From positions 95,217 through 159,216 of the forward strand of contig NZ_NNRI01000024.1 in assembly GCF_002270415.1 (NCBI RefSeq): DNA of 64,000 nt, in the 5' to 3' direction. This DNA is from Mesorhizobium sophorae (GTDB lineage Bacteria > Pseudomonadota > Alphaproteobacteria > Rhizobiales > Rhizobiaceae). The notes below the pieces were generated by a model. That model was not told the DNA's origin. It was given only the letters and a program-made list of their open reading frames with translations, and ran no database searches. Shown piece after piece: positions 8,429 through 17,388 of this stretch (within the stretch, counting starts at the first letter, position 1; each line of letters begins with the position of its first letter). The position numbers and the translations under genes were made by a program.

Positions 8429-9121
8429 TCAGTCTACGAGCTTGGAAGCATTCGTGAGGGTTTTCGACGTGCCGCCCCGTTGGTTGATCGACACCCACGT
8501 GTTTGGGTTTTGCTGGGACTGGCGTTTGAGGAAGTAATAGCCCGTCGCATTCCAAGGTCTGATCTCATCGACCAGGTTGTCCAGGACAAGATCGCCCTTA
8601 TCGGTTTTCACCGTCAGGATGGTGTGGCCTTCATTGTCCAGGTCGCGCACCACGGTCATCAGTAGCGCCTGCCGGGGGAATCCCGCCTCCAGAAGAAGCT
8701 TGCGCTTGTAGAGAGCGTAGATCTTGCAGTCGCCCTTGCCGTCCACGGGGTAATCCCAATGGTCCACCATCGTGCCCCAGTGGTCGAAATTGCTGACCGG
8801 TTTGATGAAGCTGTTCGCCTTCTGATTTATCCGCTTGAGGATGCGCAGGTTCTGCGCGGTCAGCTTGACATTCGCGGCCGGCAGAGCGGGCACCTTGCAC
8901 TCTTTTGGTCGGCGATGGCAGAAATCGACCCAACCGTAGGGGACGCTGGTGCTTGCACCGACTGTGGCAGAGCGCAGCCCTTGCAGGGAAGATTGCGTCG
9001 ATCGCGACTTGAACAATGTCGACTGAGCTTCAGCCGGGCTGGCTTGCAGCGATGTCGCACCGATCAACGAAACGAAGCCAAGTAGGAAAGAGGAAGTGAG
9101 AACGCCGGGGACATGCCGCAT
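8429..9121 (-). CDS. Transglutaminase-like cysteine peptidase (BTLCP, C93)
   Basis: A secreted protein of 230 residues. A signal peptide (cleavage near ASPAEA) precedes a transglutaminase-like domain. The catalytic triad is visible as Cys in GKGDCKIYALYKR, His in NEGHTILTV and Asp in LVLDNL. This is the bacterial BTLCP family (DUF920/Pfam C93), related to LapG, the periplasmic protease that releases adhesins under c-di-GMP control. No adhesin or LapD gene is adjacent, so a LapG role is only a possibility. The ATG at 9121 is preferred to the TTG at 9127. A CtrA-like box lies about 75 bases upstream. Confidence 0.88.
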   Translation of the reverse strand: MRHVPGVLTSSFLLGFVSLIGATSLQASPAEAQSTLFKSRSTQSSLQGLRSATVGASTSVPYGWVDFCHRRPKECKVPALPAANVKLTAQNLRILKRINQKANSFIKPVSNFDHWGTMVDHWDYPVDGKGDCKIYALYKRKLLLEAGFPRQALLMTVVRDLDNEGHTILTVKTDKGDLVLDNLVDEIRPWNATGYYFLKRQSQQNPNTWVSINQRGGTSKTLTNASKLVD

Positions 9122-9194
9122 TGCCAAAACACCACCGCAACCAGGAAGCTGGTGCTGCGTTCGTGCGCAAAAGGCAGCCCAGGCAGTTAGAGAC

Positions 9195-9210
9195 TTAATA
9201 ATTTCCTAAC
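9195..9210. promoter_or_regulatory. CtrA-like box, one mismatch
   Basis: TTAATAATTTCCTAAC fits TTAA-N7-TTAAC with a single mismatch (C for T at the start of the second half). It lies about 74 bases upstream of the ATG of the C93 peptidase gene and downstream of tldD. Function is inferred from the consensus only. Confidence 0.35.
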
Positions 9211-9364
9211 GTGGATTGTGTTCGCTTCAAGGTGCCGAAAGGGATTCGGCTGGAAAGCGCCGTCTTTGGCCCAGAACCCCGGCAGGATCGAGCAACGTTG
9301 CGACGCCCGGCGCCTGTCAGATTGGCGATTTTGAGTCTGGCTTGGTCGGCCGCACCAGGTACAT

Positions 9365-10777
9365 TCAAACCCGCGTGCCGCCCACCGTCATCTGGTTCAT
9401 TCGGAGATGCGGTTGGCCGACGCCGACCGGCACGCCCTGTCCGGCCTTGCCGCACATGCCGATGCCGGTATCGAGTTGCATGTCGTTGCCGATCATGGCC
9501 ACGCGGTGCATGGCGTCTGGCCCGTTGCCAATCAGCATTGCGCCCTTGATCGGCTGGGTCACCTTGCCGTTCTCGATCATGTAGGCCTCGGTGCAGCCGA
9601 ACACGAACTTGCCCGAGGTGATGTCGACCTGGCCGCCGCCGAAGGAGACGGCATAGATACCGTTCTTGACCGAGGCGATGATTTCGTCCGGCTCCATGTC
9701 GCCCGCGGTCATGAAGGTGTTGGTCATGCGCGGCATCGGCTGGTGGGCATACCCTTCACGCCGCCCGTTACCTGTCGCAGTCATGCCCATCAGCCGTGCG
9801 TTCTGGCGATCCTGCATGTAGCCAACCAGTCTGCCGTCCTCGATCAGCACGTTGCGGGCCGTCGGGGTACCTTCATCGTCGACGGTGAGCGACCCGCGCC
9901 GCTCCGGCATGGTGCCGTCGTCGACGACGGTCACCCCCTTGGCGGCGACCTGCTGGCCCATCAGGCCGGCGAAAGCCGAGGTCTTCTTGCGGTTGAAGTC
10001 ACCCTCGAGCCCATGGCCGACAGCCTCATGCAGCATGACGCCCGGCCAGCCGCTGGACAGCACGATGTCGAAGGTGCCAGCCGGCGCCGGTATGGCCTCG
10101 AGATTGACCAGCGCTTGCCTCAGCGCCTCCTTGGCGGCGTGCTTCCAGCTGTCCTCGACAAGGAAGTCGCCGAAGGCCTTGCGTCCGCCCATGCCGTAGG
10201 AGCCGCTCTCCTGGCGGTCGCCATCGCCGACGACGACAGAAACGTGGACTCGGACCTGCGGGCGGATGTCGCGCACAACCTGGCCATCGGCGCGCACGAT
10301 CTCGACATGCTGCCAGGATGAGGACAGCGAGGCAGAAACCTGGCGCACGCGAGGATCCTCGGCGCGCAGCCAGGCGTCGATTTCCTGCAGCAGCTTTGCC
10401 TTGACCTCGAAAGAGGGGGAGGGGATCGGATTCTCTTCACCATAGAGATGGCGGTTGGTGCGGGCCGGTGCCGCGGCCAGCGTGCCGGAATAGCCGCCCT
10501 TGACGGTTGAAACAGCGTCGGCGGCGCGCAGCAGCGAGGCCTCGGAAAGGTCGCTGGAATGGGCATAGCCGCTGGCTTCGCCAGCAACGGCGCGCAGGCC
10601 AAACCCTTGGTCGGTGTTGAAGTTGGCGGTCTTCAGCCGGCCGTTGTCGAACATCAGCGCTTCGCTCTCGCTGTATTCGAGAAACAGTTCGCCGTCGTCG
10701 GCGCCATTGATGGTCTCAGTGACAATCTGCTTGATGCGATCGTCTGAAATGTCGAATTGGCCGATCAGGCTGTTCAT
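9365..10777 (-). CDS. tldD: Metalloprotease TldD
   Basis: A 470-residue member of the TldD/PmbA (U62) family. In well-studied bacteria TldD and TldE form a heterodimer that degrades unfolded peptides and matures ribosomal peptides such as microcin B17. The zinc motif HEAVGHGLEGD is present, with a downstream Cys ligand in FGCTEAY. The family end GNGPDAMHRVAMIGND precedes the C terminus. Its partner gene tldE/pmbA is not in this window. The ATG at 10777 (MNSLIGQ) is preferred; a GTG at 10792 is in frame. No gene overlaps it. Confidence 0.95.
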   Translation of the reverse strand: MNSLIGQFDISDDRIKQIVTETINGADDGELFLEYSESEALMFDNGRLKTANFNTDQGFGLRAVAGEASGYAHSSDLSEASLLRAADAVSTVKGGYSGTLAAAPARTNRHLYGEENPIPSPSFEVKAKLLQEIDAWLRAEDPRVRQVSASLSSSWQHVEIVRADGQVVRDIRPQVRVHVSVVVGDGDRQESGSYGMGGRKAFGDFLVEDSWKHAAKEALRQALVNLEAIPAPAGTFDIVLSSGWPGVMLHEAVGHGLEGDFNRKKTSAFAGLMGQQVAAKGVTVVDDGTMPERRGSLTVDDEGTPTARNVLIEDGRLVGYMQDRQNARLMGMTATGNGRREGYAHQPMPRMTNTFMTAGDMEPDEIIASVKNGIYAVSFGGGQVDITSGKFVFGCTEAYMIENGKVTQPIKGAMLIGNGPDAMHRVAMIGNDMQLDTGIGMCGKAGQGVPVGVGQPHLRMNQMTVGGTRV

Positions 10778-11033
10778 GGCGCGTCCGTTCACAGGAGAAA
10801 TGCTTCTTTAGCCACGATGTAGGCGCGAAGGTGCCCGGAGACAATCGCCCCGCTGCATTGTCACGACAAATGCGATCGTCGACAGCCCATCGACGTCACT
10901 TTTGGTTGATGAGATCCTTGATGTCGCCGGTCTTGAATCCCAGTTCGAGAACCGTTCCTCAAGGTTGGCCCTGGTGACGCCCAAGGAAGGTGACATCCAT
11001 CCTGACGTTGGATTCTTCGCAAGCGCCGAGGTC

Positions 11034-11639
11034 TCAGGGCAGGGCGGCGAAACCGTCAGCGAAACCCTTGAGGTCGACGGGGATGCCGATGCCTTCTTCC
11101 GGGGTCTGGAAGACGATGAAGGTGGCCGACGTGCCGGTCTTCAACGTGTCGAGCAGCGGCTTTTCGAGAATGACTTCGGCATAGCAGCCATCCTGGAAGC
11201 AGCGCACGAAATAGGCGCGGCCGATATCCTTGCCGTCGACGTTGAGGCCGAGACCGTTGGGCAAAAGCACGCCGAGCGGCGCCAGCACGCGCAGGATCTC
11301 CGCCTTGTTGTCGGCTGTGCGCAGCACGACCACCGACAGCCCCATCTCGGGACGGTCCTCGGCGACGACGTTCTGCATCATCACGCATTGCTCGGAGGTG
11401 GCGCCGGCCGGCGTGTCGCAGATGATCGACCACGCGCCATGCGTCGAGCGGACGGTGCCGCTCGGCTGCGCGGCATTTGCCTGGCTGGACAAGCCGACAA
11501 CGGGCTGGCCGATAACGGACGGGCCGATTGCGGACAAGGCGGCGAGAAAGATGACCTTCGCCAAGATTCTCGAAAGCGCCAAGATTCTCGAAAGCGCCAA
11601 GATTCCCGAAAGCGCAAGTCTCGAAAGCCAAGAGTTCAT
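11034..11639 (-). CDS. Invasion-associated locus B (IalB) family protein
   Basis: A secreted protein of about 201 residues with the IalB fold: WSIICDTPAGATSEQCVMMQ at its start, then FVRCFQDGCYAEVIL, giving the conserved cysteine pairs. IalB was named in Bartonella for erythrocyte invasion; in free-living rhizobia the role is unknown and probably envelope-related. The start at 11639 follows a GGAG site by five bases; the frame is open to 11660. The signal peptide is abnormally long because it contains 18-base DNA tandem repeats encoding repeated LALSRI units. The gene stands alone. Confidence 0.87.
   Translation of the reverse strand: MNSWLSRLALSGILALSRILALSRILAKVIFLAALSAIGPSVIGQPVVGLSSQANAAQPSGTVRSTHGAWSIICDTPAGATSEQCVMMQNVVAEDRPEMGLSVVVLRTADNKAEILRVLAPLGVLLPNGLGLNVDGKDIGRAYFVRCFQDGCYAEVILEKPLLDTLKTGTSATFIVFQTPEEGIGIPVDLKGFADGFAALP
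11560..11628 (-). repeat. 18-bp tandem repeat inside the IalB signal peptide
   Basis: On the plus strand the unit GCCAAGATTCTCGAAAGC occurs at 11560-11577 and 11578-11595, with a one-base variant at 11596-11613 and a 15-base derivative at 11614-11628. It is in frame and encodes repeated hydrophobic ILALSR units, so copy number sets the length of the signal peptide core. Confidence 0.85.
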
Positions 11640-12005
11640 GACGGCTCCATTGCGAATCACGGCACTTTAAGCCGCGCCAAAGCCAAGTAAAGGACGAGAC
11701 CGCAACCGGTCTGCCCCGAAACAGCCAATACGGCGCTTTTCTTAGCCAATTTCGCCCGAATTGCGACGGTCGGCACGCCCGGCCCGCAGGAATGTGGCCA
11801 TGGCCGATCATATGCGATTCGGGACCGTTGCCGCTGCCTTGAAAGGCACATCCGGGCTTGCGCGCAAAAATGCCGCACGGTTTCGCCCGCTCCTTTCTTG
11901 CGGAGGGAAAAAGAGTATGGTTTGAACCACCTTGAGACTGTCGGGATTCCCGTCCCGGCATTGTTCGATATTCTCGTGGGCATAGCCTCGAGGAACTGGG
12001 AGACG
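11640..12005. other. Intergenic region between ialB-like gene and coxB
   Basis: A stretch of about 366 bases between divergent genes. It should hold the promoter of the cytochrome oxidase operon and that of the IalB-like gene. I see no convincing FixK/Fnr palindrome (TTGAT-N4-ATCAA), riboswitch or small gene. The coxB frame is open upward to 11898, but that extension lacks a signal-like N terminus. Confidence 0.5.
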
Positions 12006-12881
12006 ATGAGGGCGATGAGAAAATTCCTAGCAGGCGCAAGTGCCGCTGCCACGTTTTTCGCCGGCGCATCCGCCCATGCCGATCAGCCCAGGGACTGGGA
12101 GACCGGCTTCCAGGCGCCGGCGACCGATATGATGCGGCAGATCGAGTGGTTCGGGAACTACACGATGTGGTTCATCGTCCCGATCACCATACTGGTGCTG
12201 TGCCTGCTTGCTTATTGTATCCTCAAATTCCGCGCGAGCGTGAACCCGGTTCCCTCCAAGACCAGCCACAACACGCTGATCGAGGTGATCTGGACTGTCG
12301 GCCCGGTCGTCATCCTGCTCTGCATCGCCATTCCTTCGTTCCAGCTGCTGACCGCGCAATACACGCCGCCGGAAGACGCAAAGCTGACCGTCAAGGCGAC
12401 CGGCAACCAGTGGAACTGGGACTACGAATACCAGACCGAGAACACGATTTCCTTCAACTCCGCGATCCTGCAGGAAGCCGACCGGGCAGCTGCTGGCAAG
12501 GAGGATCGCAAGATCTATCCGCGCCTGCTCGCCGTCGACAACGAGATGGTTGTGCCGGTTAACACCATGACCCGCGTCCTGGTGACCGCAACAGACGTGA
12601 TCCACTCCTTCGCCATGCCGTCGTTCGGCATCAAGATGGACGCGGTTCCCGGTCGCACCAACGAGACCTGGTTCAAGGCCAACAAAGAAGGCCTCTACTA
12701 TGGCCAGTGCTCGCAGCTCTGCGGCAAGGATCATGCTTTCATGCCGATCGCCATCCGCGTCGTCTCCGATGCGCAATTCAAAAGCTGGCTGGCGGAAGCC
12801 AAGACCAACCTGCCGGGCGCCAACAAGGCGCTGATGGCTGAGGTCGACGGCCAGAACAAGGTAGCGGCCGCCGGCAACTGA
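12006..12881 (+). CDS. coxB: Cytochrome c oxidase subunit II
   Basis: Subunit II of the aa3-type oxidase carries the CuA centre that accepts electrons from cytochrome c on the periplasmic side. The protein has 291 residues: a signal peptide (cleavage near AHA-D), two transmembrane helices (FGNYTMWFIVPITILVLCLL and VIWTVGPVVILLCIAIPSF), then the cupredoxin domain. CuA ligands are visible in VIHSFAMPSFG and in GQCSQLCGKDHAFMPI. QWNWDYEY is the conserved aromatic cytochrome c docking patch. The start at 12006 follows GGGAG. It is the first gene of the oxidase operon, 38 bases before coxA. Confidence 0.96.
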   Translation: MRAMRKFLAGASAAATFFAGASAHADQPRDWETGFQAPATDMMRQIEWFGNYTMWFIVPITILVLCLLAYCILKFRASVNPVPSKTSHNTLIEVIWTVGPVVILLCIAIPSFQLLTAQYTPPEDAKLTVKATGNQWNWDYEYQTENTISFNSAILQEADRAAAGKEDRKIYPRLLAVDNEMVVPVNTMTRVLVTATDVIHSFAMPSFGIKMDAVPGRTNETWFKANKEGLYYGQCSQLCGKDHAFMPIAIRVVSDAQFKSWLAEAKTNLPGANKALMAEVDGQNKVAAAGN

Positions 12882-12919
12882 TGCCGCGGCCAATAAAAGA
12901 TCAGGGAACGGAGCGGAAC

Positions 12920-14572
12920 ATGGCAGACGCTGCAGCTCACGACGACCACGACCACAAGCCGTATCACGGCTGGGTCCGGTGGGTGTATTCCACCAACCAC
13001 AAGGACATCGGCACGCTCTATCTGATCTTTGCGATCTTCGCCGGCATCGTCGGCGGTGCCTTGTCGGTCGCCATCCGCATGGAGCTGCAGGAGCCGGGGA
13101 TCCAGATTTTCAGCGGCCTCGCGCAAATGGTCTACGGCATGAACGGTGACGCCGCGATCGACGGCGGCAAGAGCATGTACAACGCCTTCGCCACCGCGCA
13201 CGCGCTGATCATGATCTTCTTCATGGTCATGCCGGCCCTGATCGGCGGTTTTGCCAACTGGATGGTGCCGATCATGATCGGTGCGCCTGACATGGCCTTC
13301 CCGCGCATGAACAACATCTCGTTCTGGCTGCTGCCGCCGGCCTTCCTGCTTCTGATCGCCTCGGCCTTCATGCCGAGCGCGCCTGGCGCCTTTGGCGTCG
13401 GTGGCGGCTGGACGCTTTATCCGCCGCTGTCGACTTCGGGCCAGCCTGGACCGGCGATGGATCTGGCGATCCTGTCGATCCACATTGCCGGTGCCTCGTC
13501 GATCCTTGGCGCCATCAACTTCATCACCACCATCTTCAACATGCGTGCGCCCGGCATGACCATGCACAAGATGCCGCTGTTCGCCTGGTCGGTGCTGGTC
13601 ACCGCTTTCCTGCTGCTGTTGTCGCTCCCCGTGCTTGCCGGCGGCATCACCATGCTCCTGACCGACCGCAACTTCGGCACGACCTTCTTCGCGCCCGATG
13701 GCGGCGGCGATCCGATCCTGTTCCAGCACCTGTTCTGGTTCTTCGGTCACCCTGAAGTCTACATCCTGATCCTGCCGGGCTTCGGCATCATCAGCCACAT
13801 CGTCTCGACCTTCTCGAAGAAGCCGGTGTTCGGCTACCTCGGCATGGCCTACGCGATGGTCGCCATCGGCGCGGTCGGCTTCATCGTCTGGGCCCACCAC
13901 ATGTACACGACCGGCCTGTCGCTCGACACGCAACGCTACTTCGTCTTCGCCACGATGGTCATTGCGGTGCCGACCGGCGTGAAGATCTTCTCCTGGATCG
14001 CCACGATGTGGGGCGGATCGATTTCGCTGAAGCCGCCGATGCTGTGGGCACTGGGCTTCATCTTCCTGTTCACGATTGGCGGCGTCACCGGCGTCCAGCT
14101 GGCCAATGCGGGTCTCGACCGCTCGCTGCACGACACCTATTTCGTGATCGCGCACTTCCACTACGTGCTGTCGCTGGGCGCGGTCTTCGCCATCTTCGCC
14201 GGCTGGTACTACTGGTTCCCGAAGATGACCGGCTACATGTATTCCTTCGCCATCGCCAACACCCATTTCTGGGTCACCTTCGTCGGCGTCAACCTGATCT
14301 TCTTCCCGCAGCATTTCCTCGGCCTCGCCGGCATGCCGCGCCGCACCATCGACTATCCCGACGCGTTTGCCGGCTGGAACATGGTGTCGTCCTACGGTTC
14401 GTACATTTCGGCCGTCGGCGTGGCGATCTTCCTCTACGGCGTGTTCGAGGCATTCCAGAAGAAGCGGGTTGCCGGTGCCAATCCGTGGGGCGAAGGCGCC
14501 ACGACACTGGAATGGCAGCTGCCTTCGCCGCCGCCCTTCCACCAGTGGGAGCAGCTGCCGAAGATCAAGTAA
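12920..14572 (+). CDS. coxA: Cytochrome c oxidase subunit I
   Basis: The catalytic subunit holds haem a and the haem a3-CuB oxygen-reduction site and pumps protons. It has 550 residues and twelve hydrophobic helices. Key motifs are WVYSTNHKDIGTLYL at the N terminus, AHALIMIFFMVMPALIGGF (haem a His), FWFFGHPEVYILILPGFG (CuB His and the Tyr of the His-Tyr crosslink) and DTYFVIAHFHYVLSLGAVF (haem ligands). The start at 12920 follows a GGAG site; the frame is open further upstream but the family N terminus begins here. Confidence 0.97.
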   Translation: MADAAAHDDHDHKPYHGWVRWVYSTNHKDIGTLYLIFAIFAGIVGGALSVAIRMELQEPGIQIFSGLAQMVYGMNGDAAIDGGKSMYNAFATAHALIMIFFMVMPALIGGFANWMVPIMIGAPDMAFPRMNNISFWLLPPAFLLLIASAFMPSAPGAFGVGGGWTLYPPLSTSGQPGPAMDLAILSIHIAGASSILGAINFITTIFNMRAPGMTMHKMPLFAWSVLVTAFLLLLSLPVLAGGITMLLTDRNFGTTFFAPDGGGDPILFQHLFWFFGHPEVYILILPGFGIISHIVSTFSKKPVFGYLGMAYAMVAIGAVGFIVWAHHMYTTGLSLDTQRYFVFATMVIAVPTGVKIFSWIATMWGGSISLKPPMLWALGFIFLFTIGGVTGVQLANAGLDRSLHDTYFVIAHFHYVLSLGAVFAIFAGWYYWFPKMTGYMYSFAIANTHFWVTFVGVNLIFFPQHFLGLAGMPRRTIDYPDAFAGWNMVSSYGSYISAVGVAIFLYGVFEAFQKKRVAGANPWGEGATTLEWQLPSPPPFHQWEQLPKIK

Positions 14573-14649
14573 GGCGGCAGCCTCCATGGAATCGAAAGCG
14601 CCGGCCTGCCGGCGGTTTTGGCCAAACGGAACGATGGACTTGAGTACGC

Positions 14650-15594
14650 ATGGCCCTAGTCGACGAAACCAGCATTGACGAAGCGGGCTTCCGCATGTCG
14701 GAAGCGACGGCGGGCGATTTCTTCGCCCTGCTGAAGCCGCGCGTCATGTCGCTGGTGGTGTTCACCGCCTTCGTCGGATTGGTCGCGGCTCCTGTGACCA
14801 TCAATCCGTTGCTGGCGGTGATCGCCATCCTGTCGATCGCCATCGGCGCCGGGGCCTCTGGCGCGCTCAACATGTGGTACGATGCCGACATCGACGCGGT
14901 GATGACGCGCACCGCATCTCGTCCGGTGCCAGCCGGCCGCATCCGGCCGGGCGAAGCGCTGAGTTTCGGGCTGGTTCTGTCAGTTCTGTCAGTGATGACG
15001 CTGGGCGTGCTGGTCAACTGGCTGTCGGCGACGCTTTTGGCCTTCACCATCTTCTTCTATGCCGTCGTCTATACAATGTGGCTCAAGCGCTCGACGCCGC
15101 AGAACATCGTCATCGGCGGCGCCGCCGGTGCCATTCCGCCTGTTATCGGCTGGGCCGCTGTAACCGGAAGCGTCAGCCTGGAAAGCTTTGTCCTGTTCCT
15201 GATCATCTTCCTGTGGACGCCGCCGCATTTCTGGGCGCTGGCGCTGTTCAAGTCCGAAGACTATGCCCGCGCCGGCATTCCGATGATGCCGAACGTCGCC
15301 GGCCAGGCTTCGACCCGCCGCCAGATCTTCGCCTATGCGCTGCTGCTGGCGCCGGTCGGCGTGCTGCCATGGATCCTGGGCTACACCACGCCGGTCTATG
15401 GCGTGGCCGCCGTGCTGCTTGGGTTGGGTTTTGTCTGGTACGCTTGGAAAGTGCTTGGCATGACCGACGATGACCGCGTGATGAAGCCGGCCAAGGCCTT
15501 GTTTGCCTATTCGTTGCTCTATCTCTTCGCCATCTTCGCTGCCTATCTCGCCGACAGCGTCGTCGAGCGCGCGCTTGCCATGGGTGGAGCATGA
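14650..15594 (+). CDS. ctaB: Protohaem IX farnesyltransferase (haem O synthase)
   Basis: A UbiA-family membrane prenyltransferase that attaches farnesyl diphosphate to haem b, making haem O, the precursor of haem A for subunit I. The protein has 314 residues and about nine helices. The two Asp-rich prenyltransferase motifs are NMWYDADIDAVMTRT and the later FKSEDYARAGIPMMP. It lies between coxA and coxF in the usual rhizobial order. Its stop overlaps the coxF start by four bases. Confidence 0.95.
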   Translation: MALVDETSIDEAGFRMSEATAGDFFALLKPRVMSLVVFTAFVGLVAAPVTINPLLAVIAILSIAIGAGASGALNMWYDADIDAVMTRTASRPVPAGRIRPGEALSFGLVLSVLSVMTLGVLVNWLSATLLAFTIFFYAVVYTMWLKRSTPQNIVIGGAAGAIPPVIGWAAVTGSVSLESFVLFLIIFLWTPPHFWALALFKSEDYARAGIPMMPNVAGQASTRRQIFAYALLLAPVGVLPWILGYTTPVYGVAAVLLGLGFVWYAWKVLGMTDDDRVMKPAKALFAYSLLYLFAIFAAYLADSVVERALAMGGA

Positions 15595-15755
15595 CCATGA
15601 TCGAAGAAAAGCTCGAGCTGGTCACGCTGACCGAGCGGCAGAGGAAAGCCAGACGCAATCGTTCTGTCGCCATAGGCCTGGCGCTGGCCGTGCTGGTGAT
15701 CATTTTCTACATCGCGACGATCGTGAAATTCGGTCATCACCCCGGCTCGATGTGA
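15591..15755 (+). CDS. coxF: CoxF, small membrane protein of the oxidase operon
   Basis: A 54-residue protein with a charged N terminus (EEKLELVTLTERQRKARR) and one transmembrane helix (SVAIGLALAVLVIIFYIATI) ending in HHPGSM. A small gene of this layout sits between ctaB and ctaG in many alphaproteobacterial oxidase operons and is called coxF; it is thought to help assembly or stability. The ATG at 15591 overlaps the ctaB stop by four bases; a second ATG at 15597 is possible. The stop is eight bases before ctaG. Confidence 0.85.
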   Translation: MTMIEEKLELVTLTERQRKARRNRSVAIGLALAVLVIIFYIATIVKFGHHPGSM

Positions 15756-15762
15756 GAACACG

Positions 15763-16386
15763 ATGAGCCAGGTGACTGCCAGCAGGAAGAACACCAACCG
15801 CGTCGTCGCGTTTGTCTGCCTTGCCTTCTTCGGCGGCATGATCGGCATGGCCTATGCCGCAGTGCCGCTCTACAAGATGTTCTGCCAGGCGACGGGCTAT
15901 GGCGGCACCACGCGGCGCGCCACGCAGCAATACGCGAACCGGGTGCTCGACCGCGACATCGTTGTCCGTTTCGACGCCAACATCGCCGGCGTACCCTGGG
16001 ATTTCCAGCCGGTCGATCGTTCGATGACGATGAAGATCGGCGAGACCGTGCAGGCGCACTATCAGGCCACCAACAAGTTCGATCGCCCTGTTACCGGCCG
16101 CGCCACCTTCAATGTGCAGCCGGAACTGGCAGGTCCCTACTTCAACAAGGTCGAGTGCTTCTGCTTCACCGATACGACGCTGAAGCCCGGCGAGACGCTC
16201 GACATGCCGGTCGTGTTCTATGTGGATCCCGATATCGTGAATGTACCGGAACTGAAGGACGTGAAGACAATCACCCTGTCCTATACGATGTTCCCGGTCG
16301 AGAAGAGCAAGCCGGTCGCGTCATCAGTGCCGGTCCAAGGCAGCAGCAAGACAATTTCGAATACCGAAGCAAATCTCGGGGGTTGA
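15763..16386 (+). CDS. ctaG: Cytochrome c oxidase assembly protein CtaG/Cox11
   Basis: A copper chaperone that delivers copper to the CuB site of subunit I. The protein has 207 residues, with one N-terminal transmembrane helix (VVAFVCLAFFGGMIGMAYAA) followed by a periplasmic immunoglobulin-like domain. The copper-binding motif ECFCFTD is present, as is the conserved PLYKMFCQATGYGG just after the helix. It is tightly packed, with coxC starting two bases later. Confidence 0.95.
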   Translation: MSQVTASRKNTNRVVAFVCLAFFGGMIGMAYAAVPLYKMFCQATGYGGTTRRATQQYANRVLDRDIVVRFDANIAGVPWDFQPVDRSMTMKIGETVQAHYQATNKFDRPVTGRATFNVQPELAGPYFNKVECFCFTDTTLKPGETLDMPVVFYVDPDIVNVPELKDVKTITLSYTMFPVEKSKPVASSVPVQGSSKTISNTEANLGG

Positions 16387-16387
16387 T

Positions 16388-17269
16388 ATGGCAGACGCGC
16401 ACGCAAAACCACACCATGACTACCATCTCGTCGACCCGAGCCCATGGCCGTTCCTGGGGTCCATCGGCGCGCTGGTGACCGCAATCGGCGGTGTCTGCCT
16501 AATGCAGTATCTCAAGGCCGGCGACTTCCCGATCTTCGGCTTCAACATCGCCAATCCGTGGCTGTTCTTCATCGGCCTGGCGATCGTCCTCTACACCATG
16601 TTCGCCTGGTGGTCGGACACGATCAAGGAAGCGCATGAGGGCCATCACACGCGTGTCGTGTCGCTGCATCTGCGCTATGGCATGATCATGTTCATCGCCT
16701 CCGAGGTGATGTTCTTCGTCGCCTGGTTCTGGGCCTACTTCGATGCCAGCCTGTTTCCGGGCGAGGTGCAGCAATACGCCCGCACCGCGTTTACCGGCGG
16801 TGTCTGGCCGCCGAAGGGCATGGAGGTTCTCGATCCCTTCCACCTGCCGCTCTACAACACCATCATCCTGCTGCTGTCGGGCACCACGGTCACCTGGGCG
16901 CACCATTCGCTCATCCATGGCGATCGCAAGGGGCTGATCAACGGCCTGGTGCTGACCGTCGGCCTCGGCATGCTGTTCACCATGGTGCAGGCCTACGAGT
17001 ACATTCATGCTCCGTTCGCCTTCAAGGATTCCATCTACGGCGCCACCTTCTTCATGGCGACCGGCTTCCATGGCTTCCACGTCATCATCGGCACCATCTT
17101 CCTCTTGGTCTGCCTGCTCAGGGCGATGAAGGGTGATTTCACCCCCAAGCAGCATTTCGGCTTCGAGGCGGCCGCCTGGTATTGGCACTTCGTGGACGTT
17201 GTCTGGCTGTTCCTGTTCTCAGCGATCTATGTCTGGGGATCGGCCGGCGCGGTGATCGAAGCCCACTGA
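16388..17269 (+). CDS. coxC: Cytochrome c oxidase subunit III
   Basis: Subunit III has 293 residues and seven helices and stabilises the catalytic core. Typical segments are HHDYHLVDPSPWPFLGS at the N terminus, YGMIMFIASEVMFFVAWFWA, and FHGFHVIIGTIFLLVCLLR with WYWHFVDVVWLFLFSAIYVW at the C terminus. It ends the structural part of the operon. Two hairpins follow at 17302 and 17346, so most transcripts may stop before the L,D-transpeptidase gene. Confidence 0.96.
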   Translation: MADAHAKPHHDYHLVDPSPWPFLGSIGALVTAIGGVCLMQYLKAGDFPIFGFNIANPWLFFIGLAIVLYTMFAWWSDTIKEAHEGHHTRVVSLHLRYGMIMFIASEVMFFVAWFWAYFDASLFPGEVQQYARTAFTGGVWPPKGMEVLDPFHLPLYNTIILLLSGTTVTWAHHSLIHGDRKGLINGLVLTVGLGMLFTMVQAYEYIHAPFAFKDSIYGATFFMATGFHGFHVIIGTIFLLVCLLRAMKGDFTPKQHFGFEAAAWYWHFVDVVWLFLFSAIYVWGSAGAVIEAH

Positions 17270-17301
17270 TTTCGACCTGAGCAAAACAAAGGGATAGAGC
17301 A

Positions 17302-17321
17302 CATCCCGATTCATCGGGATG
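17302..17321. repeat. Perfect inverted repeat downstream of coxC
   Basis: CATCCCGAT and ATCGGGATG face each other across TC, a 9-bp perfect palindrome. The flanks (AGAGCA before it, GGAACAG after it) resemble the edges of rhizobial intergenic palindromes. Together with the next hairpin it may end the oxidase transcript. Confidence 0.5.
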
Positions 17322-17345
17322 GAACAGGCTCCAGGGATTTCAAAA

Positions 17346-17376
17346 AAGGCGGCCGCGGCGACGTGGCCGCCTTCTT
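17346..17376 (+). terminator. Probable intrinsic terminator after the cox operon
   Basis: AGGCGGCC pairs perfectly with GGCCGCCT across a 10-base loop, preceded by a run of A and followed by TCTTCATT. The stem is GC-rich and stable; the T-tract is imperfect. Confidence 0.55.
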
Positions 17377-17388
17377 CATTTCGGCGCA

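Noticed and set aside
9195..9455. Small minus-strand frame upstream of the C93 peptidase
   Set aside because: It overlaps the tldD 3' end and shows no coding features.
11640..12005. FixK/Fnr-type palindrome before coxB
   Set aside because: No TTGAT-N4-ATCAA pair was found in the region.
12731..14587. Long open frame of 618 codons antisense to coxA
   Set aside because: It lies opposite a certain gene, is full of Arg, Gly, His and Asp typical of high-GC antisense frames, and has no family signature.
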